NCBI GenBank assembly: GCA_009782245.1
Contig: WRKK01000297.1
Location: forward strand, 1 to 10,916
Direction of reading: 5' to 3'
Length of the DNA: 10,916 bases
Origin: Defluviitaleaceae bacterium
Lineage (GTDB): Bacteria > Bacillota > Clostridia > Lachnospirales > WQUN01
Position numbers and translations under genes: made by a program. Positions 5,525 through 10,916 of the stretch are shown here, piece by piece (position 1 is the stretch's first letter; every line of letters begins with the position of its first letter). Below the pieces are notes generated by a model that had not been told where the DNA came from, ran no database searches, and saw nothing but the letters and a program-made list of their open reading frames with translations.

Positions 5525-6172
5525 TTATTTATTCCGTTGGGTGTTAATAAATTTTATTACTTTATCTTGCTCGGGGTCGCGCGTATCTAAAAATTGGCAA
5601 CGGTATTGGTACAAATGACCGCCGCTTTTAAGCCCCTGCCAGCCTAGCACACGACACATTAAAACGATGTATTCGCCCTCTAGCATAAAGTTAGCACAAA
5701 TATTGGTATCAGAGTTCATAAGGAAATCGGAAACAAAGCGCATACCGCCGCCGCTTAAATCTTCGATAACACCGTTGTGCATAACAAGCGTTTCTTCGGT
5801 TATGTTAAAATCGTCGCTAACGGTGGAAAAAGTAAACTCTATGCGGCTGTCAATTCTGTGGTAGTTTCTAATAGGTATACGTTCGCCAGCCGAATCTATG
5901 CTGAATTTAGTTAAATACAGACCATTCATAATAGGGTGTTCCAGTACAGTAGCGTCAAATACAAGAATCTCTGAACTTGTATAAAACCTAGTCTCAAAAG
6001 CCCGTGAAATAGGCAGTTTCACTAGCGAGCCCGCCGATACTGGCATAACAACCAGCACTTCTTTATCGTTTGGCACAACTTCAACTGTGGTGGGCAATCT
6101 ACGGCGCTCACTTTTATGGTCGCCCTTAAAGCCAATTTCCACGCGGTCGCCTGTTTTTATACGTTTAAGCAA
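5525..6172 (-). CDS. PilZ-domain flagellar c-di-GMP receptor (YcgR/FlgZ-like)
   Basis: The 215-residue cytosolic protein has an N-terminal YcgR-like beta domain (about 1-95) and a C-terminal PilZ domain (about 100-212). PilZ binds cyclic di-GMP through an RxxxR motif, here R102-x3-R106 (RNYHRIDSR, with a further Arg at 110), and a D/NxSxxG motif, here D138-L-S-G-G-G143. Both are intact, so binding is expected. Proteins of this type slow or stop flagellar rotation when c-di-GMP rises (YcgR in Escherichia coli, YpfA/MotI in Bacillus). The start is TTG, with AAAGGGG (6181-6187) 8 nt upstream and no closer ATG. It follows flhG after 141 nt, the position where clostridial flagellar operons often carry this gene. 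In such operons cheB, cheA and cheW commonly come next, but here cheC does. Confidence 0.88.
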   Translation of the reverse strand: MLKRIKTGDRVEIGFKGDHKSERRRLPTTVEVVPNDKEVLVVMPVSAGSLVKLPISRAFETRFYTSSEILVFDATVLEHPIMNGLYLTKFSIDSAGERIPIRNYHRIDSRIEFTFSTVSDDFNITEETLVMHNGVIEDLSGGGMRFVSDFLMNSDTNICANFMLEGEYIVLMCRVLGWQGLKSGGHLYQYRCQFLDTRDPEQDKVIKFINTQRNK

Positions 6173-6180
6173 ACTAAAAT

Positions 6181-6187
6181 CCCCTTT
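6181..6187 (-). promoter_or_regulatory. Shine-Dalgarno site supporting the TTG start of the PilZ gene
   Basis: AAAGGGG on the minus strand lies 8 nt before TTG at 6172. The protein then begins LKRIKTGDRVEI, a plausible beta-domain start. Confidence 0.6.
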
Positions 6188-6250
6188 ACTTTTCCTACTT
6201 TTTCCGATTTTACTGTTTTGTTTTAATGTTGTTGTTCTTTTTTTGTTTTT

Positions 6251-6310
6251 GTTTCTTTTTGGTTCATTTTGTTTCGTTTTGTTTCGTTTTGTTTCGTTTT
6301 TGGTACATTT
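6251..6310. repeat. 10-bp tandem repeat between flhG and the PilZ gene
   Basis: GTTTCGTTTT occurs three times perfectly (6271-6300). Degenerate copies stand before it (GTTTCTTTTT, GGTTCATTTT at 6251-6270) and after it (6301-6310). The minus-strand transcript is almost pure A/C/G here. It sits in the 141-nt gap (6173-6313), which contains no open frame or clear promoter. Confidence 0.8.
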
Positions 6311-6313
6311 TGG

Positions 6314-7192
6314 TTATTTTTTCATAAAACCTAGCCATTTTTCAATAAATTTTCCTATCCCAACAGGAGCAATATCTGGTTCGTTTAGCAGGCGGCGCGA
6401 GATTGCCTCGATGCTTTTGCTGCTTTCGGAATCGGGGTAAGCGATGGCGACAGGTTCTTGGGCTTTAACAGCCCGTGTAAGTTGTTTATCGTAAGGTATA
6501 ATGCCTAAATTAAAGGGTTTTACGTTCAAAAAGCGGGTACAAACTCTGCTTAATCGGTTAAAAACTTCCAAGCCTTCCTTGTGGTTTTCTACACGGTTTA
6601 CAACTATTTTTAGCGGCGATGGCTCGGCGTTACCCTCGGCTAGTGTTTTTATTATGGTGTAGGCATCGGCTATTGCGGTTGGGTCGCTAGTGGTAACAAC
6701 GATAATTTCGTGTGCCGCCTTTAGAAAGCTGGTAACATTTTTGGAAACGCCAGCGCCCGTGTCGATAAGCAGAATATCGGTAAAATCGTCTAATTTAGTA
6801 AAGCCGTTAATAAGCAGCGATATTTGCGTTTCGGTAACATTACCTAGCTGGGTTAGCCCGCTGCCGCCCGATAAGAACATAGTACCCTCTGGCCCTTTAG
6901 TTAGTGCGTCAACAACGGTTTTTTCGCCTTTAAGTATTTCGCGGAAAGAATATTTGGGTGTAACACCAAACAGCAGTTCCACGTTAGCTAGACCAAAATC
7001 GGCATCAATAATAACAACTCGTTTTTTGGCACGTGCTAGGTTTATGGCAAGGTTTATAGTAAAGTTAGTTTTGCCAACGCCGCCTTTGCCGCTAGTTACG
7101 GCTATTACGCGCATATTGGCTTTTACTGCTTCCGCTATAGCCTCCGTTCGCTGTTTACGTACCAGATTCCGTAACCTTTCGGCCTGATCCAT
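6314..7192 (-). CDS. flhG: FlhG/YlxH, MinD-like ATPase controlling flagellar number and FlhF
   Basis: FlhG limits and places flagella and stimulates the GTPase of FlhF. The 292-residue protein opens MDQAERLRNLV, which carries the DQAxxLR motif known to activate FlhF. The deviant Walker A SGKGGVGKTN is at 34-43, DADFGLAN is at 63-70, and the Walker B/switch II LLIDTGAG is at 141-148. The extreme C-terminus (about 278-292, GKFIEKWLGFMKK) looks amphipathic, like the MinD membrane-targeting helix. All catalytic motifs are intact. The start ATG is 3 nt after the flhF stop, with GGAGGGAGG (7201-7209) inside the end of flhF, so the two are probably translated together. B. subtilis calls it YlxH. I am confident of the assignment. 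Confidence 0.94.
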   Translation of the reverse strand: MDQAERLRNLVRKQRTEAIAEAVKANMRVIAVTSGKGGVGKTNFTINLAINLARAKKRVVIIDADFGLANVELLFGVTPKYSFREILKGEKTVVDALTKGPEGTMFLSGGSGLTQLGNVTETQISLLINGFTKLDDFTDILLIDTGAGVSKNVTSFLKAAHEIIVVTTSDPTAIADAYTIIKTLAEGNAEPSPLKIVVNRVENHKEGLEVFNRLSRVCTRFLNVKPFNLGIIPYDKQLTRAVKAQEPVAIAYPDSESSKSIEAISRRLLNEPDIAPVGIGKFIEKWLGFMKK

Positions 7193-7195
7193 AAA

Positions 7196-8554
7196 TCAAG
7201 CCTCCCTCCAAGCCGAGCTATTAAAACCCGTACCCAATAGGGCTTTGGCAATTTTATCCGGCTGTATTCTTTCTATATCTTCTGGCACACTTTGCCCAAA
7301 AGACACATACGACACTCTCCGATTGGTTAGGTAGCAAGTATTTAACAAAACGCCCATAGAACCCGCCTCATCTAGTTTAGTAAAAATCAGGTCAAAATCG
7401 GATATACTTTCGTAGGCACTGATGGTGCTAAGAATATCCTCTTGCCTGGTGGTTGCACTTAGCACTAGGAAGTTGGCACTAGTTGGCACTAGTTCTAGCA
7501 TGGCTTGCAACTCTATGATATTTTCTCGGTTGTGGTGGCTGCGGCCTGCGGTATCTACTAGTATTACATCGTGGGTTTCTTGCAGCCGTTCGATGTTTGC
7601 AACAATTTCTTCGCCGCTGTAAATAACCCGCAAGTTAAGCCCCATAATTTCGGCGTATGTTCGCAACTGTTCTACTGCCGCTATACGGTATGTATCGGCG
7701 GTAATTAGCCCTACTTGTTTGTGGCGGTTTAGCAGTAATATAGAAGAAAGTTTGGCGATAGTGGTAGTTTTGCCAACGCCCGTTGGGCCAATAAATATTG
7801 CAACTTGTGTTGAGCCATCGTAGCCAGCGCCAGTTTCCTGCCCTATAAGGGTGCGCGGCTCGCCCAAGATTGCTATAATTTTATTATACACTATTTTTAC
7901 AAGTAAGTTAATATCTTGTTGCCCATTTGCAACAGCGATATTTGCATCTTCTAGCACGTTTTCCACAATTTCAGCGGCTACACCCTGCGATATAAGCGAA
8001 TCGTAAAATATTTTTATCATTGGGTCGTACATTTGCGTTTTTGGCACTTGCTTGTTTAGTGCATCTTGTAGCTCTTGAATTTTTTTCTGTTGTTCGGCAA
8101 TAATAGATTCTTCGTTGGCTGTGTTGGCTGTGTTGGCTGTGTTTTCCGATTGCGGTATAGTTTTGGGTTCGTCTGGTGCTGGCATTGCCTCTTTAATGGC
8201 CTCTAGCAAAGCACCAATATCGGACGTTTTTTCAGATGGTTCGGGCTGGTTCGATTGCAGGTTAGGCAGGTTAGATTGTAGGCTAAAATGTTCGCCGTCT
8301 GGCTCTGTTAAAGTTGGCTCGTTATCTTTTGCTGCTTGGGCTGCCGCCATTGCGACATCTAGCAATTTATCTTTTTCAATACCCTCTTCATCGTAAGCGG
8401 CGGTTACGATGATAGTTGGTTTTTTGAACCAATTTTTAATACCGCGCCGTTGATTTTTGGTAATATTAAGCACAATAGCGGACAAGCCGAGTTCTGCGTG
8501 AACCTTTTCTAGCGCCTCTTTTTCGGTTGCGCCTTCAAATTTTTTCGTTTTCAT
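7196..8554 (-). CDS. flhF: FlhF, SRP-type GTPase for flagellar placement
   Basis: FlhF is a signal-recognition-particle family GTPase that recruits early flagellar parts to the membrane and is regulated by FlhG. The 452-residue protein has a basic N-terminal region starting MKTKKFEGATEKEAL and a variable B linker at about 75-170, rich in Glu, Pro, Gln and Asn. This is followed by the N domain and the G domain. The GTPase motifs are all visible: G1 GPTGVGKT (256-263), G2 region ADTYRIAAVEQLR (286-298), G3 DTAGR (334-338), G4 TKLD (392-395), and G5 region SFGQSVPEDI (418-427). The linker contains a three-copy NTA repeat (138-146) made by a 9-bp duplication. The ATG lies 2 nt after the flhA stop, so they are in one operon; the ribosome site is weak and coupling is likely. 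Confidence 0.95.
   Translation of the reverse strand: MKTKKFEGATEKEALEKVHAELGLSAIVLNITKNQRRGIKNWFKKPTIIVTAAYDEEGIEKDKLLDVAMAAAQAAKDNEPTLTEPDGEHFSLQSNLPNLQSNQPEPSEKTSDIGALLEAIKEAMPAPDEPKTIPQSENTANTANTANEESIIAEQQKKIQELQDALNKQVPKTQMYDPMIKIFYDSLISQGVAAEIVENVLEDANIAVANGQQDINLLVKIVYNKIIAILGEPRTLIGQETGAGYDGSTQVAIFIGPTGVGKTTTIAKLSSILLLNRHKQVGLITADTYRIAAVEQLRTYAEIMGLNLRVIYSGEEIVANIERLQETHDVILVDTAGRSHHNRENIIELQAMLELVPTSANFLVLSATTRQEDILSTISAYESISDFDLIFTKLDEAGSMGVLLNTCYLTNRRVSYVSFGQSVPEDIERIQPDKIAKALLGTGFNSSAWREA
8116..8142. repeat. Three 9-bp in-frame tandem copies inside flhF
   Basis: TTGGCTGTG repeats three times on the plus strand and codes for three Asn-Thr-Ala units in the disordered linker of FlhF. 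Length change here would keep the frame and probably be tolerated. Confidence 0.75.
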
Positions 8555-8556
8555 GG

Positions 8557-10587
8557 TTAGACACTCACCATCCCAATAGATTGAACTTCTGCTGATTGGT
8601 CAATTTCGCCGTAACTTAGCACAACCAAATCGGGTGCAATTTCTTCTACAAGCTGCTTAAAGTACATACGTACAAAAGGCGATGTTAAAATAATTGGCAT
8701 AACGCCCATAGATGTTAGCTTGTTGACCTCGTTTTTTAGGCTGTCAAAAATGCGGTTGCTTAAATTTTGGTCAATGTTCACAAAACTGCCAACCTCGGTT
8801 TTTTGGATATTGCTGGTTAGCGTTTGCTCCAGGGCGGGATCCAATGTAATAACCGTGTTTACGCCTGGGTTAAAGAACCGCCTTGAAATTGCACGGCGCA
8901 GGTTTTGGCGTACGTATTCAGTTAGCATATCAATATCTCGGGTAATTGGTGCATAATCGGCTAAGGTTTCCATTATTGTAACCAAGTCGCGAATCGAGAT
9001 ACCCTCCCGCAACAGTTTTGACAGCACTTTTTGAATTTCGCCGATAGTCATCATTTTTGGTACAAGTTCTTCCACTAGAATATTGTGGGTTTCGCGTACG
9101 TTGTTGACTAGCGTTTGCACATCTTGGCGAGATAGTAATTCGTGCAGATGCCCCCGCACAACTTCGGTTAAGTGCGTTGCGATAATCGCGGGCGGGTCAA
9201 CCACGGTATACCCTAGCATTTCGGCACGTTCCCGTTGCGATTCAGAAATCCACAAAGCGGGTAAACCCATATACGGCTCGATGGTTTCTATGCCGTCAAT
9301 TTCTTCTTCCACATAACCCGAGTTCATTGCCATGTAGTGGTCGAACAAAATTTCGCCGCCAGCGACTTCCACGCCTTTTATTAGAATAGAATAATGGTTT
9401 GGCGGCAGTTTAATGTCGTCTTTTAGGCGGATAACTGGCACTATTGCACCAAGTTCAACGGCTATTTGGCGGCGTATCATAACAACCCGTTCTAGCAGGT
9501 CGCCGCCTTGGCTAGAATCCACTAACGGGATTAAGCCATAGCCAAAATACAGCAAAATAGGGTCAACATTCAGCAAGGAAACCACATTTTCGGGGCGGCG
9601 GATTTCTTCCGCTTCGACGTTATCGGTTGTAATTTCGGTTTCTATTGCCGTTATACTTTGGCGGTTTCGCATAACAAAGCTAAATATCAGCAAGAAAAGC
9701 CCAGCTGTACCAAATACCGTAACTGGCAATGGTGTAATTATTGCCATTCCTAGCAACGCACCGCCAACAATAGCTAAAATCATGGGTTTGTTAAACACTT
9801 GTTGCCCCAGCGAATCGGAAATTTCCGTTTCCAGGGTAGCTTTTGTAACCAGCATACCCGCCGAAGTTGATATTAGCAAGGTTGGTATAGCGTTGGTTAA
9901 GCCGTCGCCGATAACTAGCAATGTGTAAACTTGGGCTGCTTCGCCGATTGGCAAGCCATCACGTATGCTACCCATTGCAATGCCGCCGATAATGGTAATA
10001 AAAATTATAAGAATACCAACGATTGCCTCGTTTTGCACAAATTTAGCGGCACCGTCCATAGCACCGTAAAAGTTGGATTCATCTTGAATTTTTTTGCGGC
10101 GTTCTTTTGCGCCCTGCTCGTCAATTAGCCCCGAATTTAGGTCGGCATCTATAGCCATTTGTTTGCCTGGCATAGCATCTAATGTAAAGCGAGCGGTTAC
10201 TTCGGCTATACGGGTTGCACCTTTTGTAATAACCAAAAAGTTTACCAAAACAATAATTATGAAAACAATTAAACCAACTATCATATCGCCACCCGCCACA
10301 AACTGCCCAAAAGTATCAATAACTTGTCCAGCCTCGCCGAACGCTAAAATAGAGCGGGTTGTGGAGATATTTAGTGCTAGTCTAAAAATAGTGGTCATAA
10401 GCAAAATTGTGGGAAACATAGACATATCCAGCGCTTCTTTAGCATAAAGGGCATTCAAAAAGATAAGAAGACCGATACCCACCATAGTCATCAGTAAAAA
10501 GTCAATCAGCCAAACTGGTAGTGGTATTACTATAAAAACAATTACCACAACCATTGCTATACCTACAAAATATTCCTTTGCTTTCAC
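8557..10587 (-). CDS. flhA: FlhA, flagellar type III export gate protein
   Basis: FlhA forms the export gate of the flagellar type III secretion apparatus: membrane helices use the proton motive force, and a cytosolic nonamer ring receives chaperones and substrates. From GTG at 10587 it has 676 residues, like B. subtilis FlhA (about 677). About eight membrane helices occupy residues 6-310. The FHIPEP-type signature ARFTLDAMPGKQMAIDADLN lies at about 132-151 and includes the conserved Asp of AIDADL. The C-terminal domain shows PPAIIATHLTEVVRGHLHELL and IRDLVTIMETLADYA. The GTG is preferred over the in-frame TTG (10620) and ATG (10617): GGGGG lies 7 nt before it, and the upstream codons fall inside the promoter spacer. 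It is the first gene of this cluster; flhB and fliPQR are not seen upstream. Confidence 0.96.
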   Translation of the reverse strand: MKAKEYFVGIAMVVVIVFIVIPLPVWLIDFLLMTMVGIGLLIFLNALYAKEALDMSMFPTILLMTTIFRLALNISTTRSILAFGEAGQVIDTFGQFVAGGDMIVGLIVFIIIVLVNFLVITKGATRIAEVTARFTLDAMPGKQMAIDADLNSGLIDEQGAKERRKKIQDESNFYGAMDGAAKFVQNEAIVGILIIFITIIGGIAMGSIRDGLPIGEAAQVYTLLVIGDGLTNAIPTLLISTSAGMLVTKATLETEISDSLGQQVFNKPMILAIVGGALLGMAIITPLPVTVFGTAGLFLLIFSFVMRNRQSITAIETEITTDNVEAEEIRRPENVVSLLNVDPILLYFGYGLIPLVDSSQGGDLLERVVMIRRQIAVELGAIVPVIRLKDDIKLPPNHYSILIKGVEVAGGEILFDHYMAMNSGYVEEEIDGIETIEPYMGLPALWISESQRERAEMLGYTVVDPPAIIATHLTEVVRGHLHELLSRQDVQTLVNNVRETHNILVEELVPKMMTIGEIQKVLSKLLREGISIRDLVTIMETLADYAPITRDIDMLTEYVRQNLRRAISRRFFNPGVNTVITLDPALEQTLTSNIQKTEVGSFVNIDQNLSNRIFDSLKNEVNKLTSMGVMPIILTSPFVRMYFKQLVEEIAPDLVVLSYGEIDQSAEVQSIGMVSV

Positions 10588-10594
10588 AAGTTTA

Positions 10595-10602
10595 CCCCCT
10601 TT
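10595..10602 (-). promoter_or_regulatory. Shine-Dalgarno site deciding the GTG start of flhA
   Basis: AAAGGGGG on the minus strand ends 7 nt before GTG at 10587. The resulting protein starts VKAKEYFVG just before the first membrane helix, as expected for FlhA. Confidence 0.75.
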
Positions 10603-10608
10603 TCCATT

Positions 10609-10637
10609 ATTATACATCAAAGGTAGTAATTTTGCAA
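10609..10637 (-). promoter_or_regulatory. Sigma-A-type promoter of flhA
   Basis: On the minus strand a -35 element TTGCAA (10632-10637, four of six matches to TTGACA) is separated by exactly 17 bp from a perfect -10 TATAAT (10609-10614). Transcription should start near 10602, giving a leader of about 15 nt that is little more than the ribosome binding site. Upstream of -35, 10638-10668 is almost pure A/T with A- and T-tracts, resembling an UP element. No sigma-28 type promoter was seen here, so the cluster that encodes FliA would be read by the housekeeping enzyme. Confidence 0.7.
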
Positions 10638-10657
10638 CACAATAAAAAAAATTAATA

Positions 10658-10686
10658 AAAATTTTTTCGGCGGGTTAAAATTTTTT
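10658..10686. repeat. Duplicated AAAATTTTTT around a GC island upstream of the flhA promoter
   Basis: AAAATTTTTT occurs at 10658-10667 and 10677-10686, separated by CGGCGGGTT. Each copy is nearly self-complementary, and such tracts bend DNA. The nearer copy is part of the A/T-rich stretch behind the -35 box. The function is not known. Confidence 0.5.
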
Positions 10687-10719
10687 ATGGTTATCCAAAT
10701 ATCTCGACTGTAAACCAGA

Positions 10720-10884
10720 CGGAACGGTCGCCCGACCCGCCTAGCGGAACGGGCGACCAACCTGCCTGACGGAACGGGCGACCGACCTGCCTGACGGAAC
10801 GGGCGACCAACCTGCCTGACGGAACGGGCGACCGACCTGCCTGACGGAACGGGCGACCGACCCGCCTGACGGAACGGGCGACCG
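10720..10884. repeat. 25-bp GC-rich tandem repeat array, about 6.6 copies
   Basis: Units begin with CGGAACGG at 10720, 10745, 10770, 10795, 10820, 10845 and 10870, exactly 25 bp apart. The core is CGGAACGGGCGACC, followed by CGACCTGCCTGA or close variants. Units 2 and 4 have CAA where units 3 and 5 have CGA, which suggests duplication of a 50-bp double unit. The first copy is divergent (GGTCGCCCG) and the seventh is interrupted at 10885. No spacers are present, so this is not a CRISPR array. The period is not a multiple of three and no protein is indicated. Confidence 0.92.
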
Positions 10885-10897
10885 AGGACGGTCGCCC
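10876..10897. other. Perfect 9-bp hairpin closing the tandem array
   Basis: GGGCGACCG (10876-10884) pairs perfectly with CGGTCGCCC (10889-10897) around an AGGA loop. CTACAACAACG follows, with no run of T on either strand, so it is not a typical intrinsic terminator. It could be the end structure of a mobile intergenic repeat; a further partial unit (GCCCGACCG, 10908-10916) runs off the window. Confidence 0.75.
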
Positions 10898-10916
10898 CTA
10901 CAACAACGCCCGACCG

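Noticed and set aside
7471..7490. Perfect 10-bp direct duplication AGTTGGCACT in flhF
   Set aside because: The frame is unbroken and the protein there has normal family length and motifs, so it is probably chance from local codon use rather than a recent duplication.
10588..10620. Upstream TTG/ATG starts for flhA
   Set aside because: They lie within the 17-bp spacer of the likely promoter, before the expected transcription start, and the GTG at 10587 has a strong ribosome site.
10720..10884. Possible CRISPR array at the right edge
   Set aside because: The 25-bp units are directly adjacent with no unique spacers and there are no cas genes; it is a plain tandem repeat.

Overview
The window holds one continuous minus-strand gene cluster of flagellar export, assembly, placement and regulation genes. 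It most likely comes from an anaerobic member of Bacillota, class Clostridia, probably Lachnospiraceae-like. The evidence is the order flhA-flhF-flhG-(PilZ)-cheC-cheD-sigD/fliA followed by a DUF6115/SwrB-like gene, which is the core of the Bacillus/Clostridium fla/che operon. Purine-rich Shine-Dalgarno sites, frequent TTG/GTG starts and moderately AT-rich DNA agree with this. The species assignment is inference; no rRNA or marker gene is present.

Transcription runs from high to low coordinates. The right end (about 10720-10916) is a GC-rich array of 25-bp tandem repeats closed by a perfect hairpin. An AT-rich stretch then leads into a good sigma-A-type promoter (TTGCAA-17-TATAAT) just upstream of flhA. 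Next come flhA (export gate), flhF (SRP-like GTPase), flhG (MinD-like ATPase with the FlhF-activating motif), a PilZ/YcgR-type c-di-GMP receptor, cheC (CheY-P phosphatase), cheD (receptor deamidase), a small two-helix membrane protein with a very acidic tail, fliA/sigD, a FapA-like (DUF342) protein, a small Gln-rich protein, a DUF6115 membrane protein resembling SwrB in position and layout, and a small single-pass membrane protein. The left end (1-70) is a GC-rich intergenic repeat made of three consecutive short hairpins.

The genes form one functional set. FlhA is the export gate, FlhF/FlhG set flagellar number and position, and PilZ couples c-di-GMP to motility. CheC/CheD tune chemotaxis adaptation, and FliA drives late flagellar genes. 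cheB, cheA and cheW, usually found between flhG/PilZ and cheC, are absent; that junction instead carries a short element bounded by a 10-bp inverted repeat. flhB and fliPQR are not seen upstream of flhA, which has its own promoter.

I found no defence system, mobile element with a transposase, CRISPR array or RNA gene. The most interesting points are a CheC whose first phosphatase site has Ser in place of the catalytic Asn, the little-described small proteins around fliA, and several short-period repeats in the intergenic gaps and at both edges. No gene-free stretch exceeds 300 bases.
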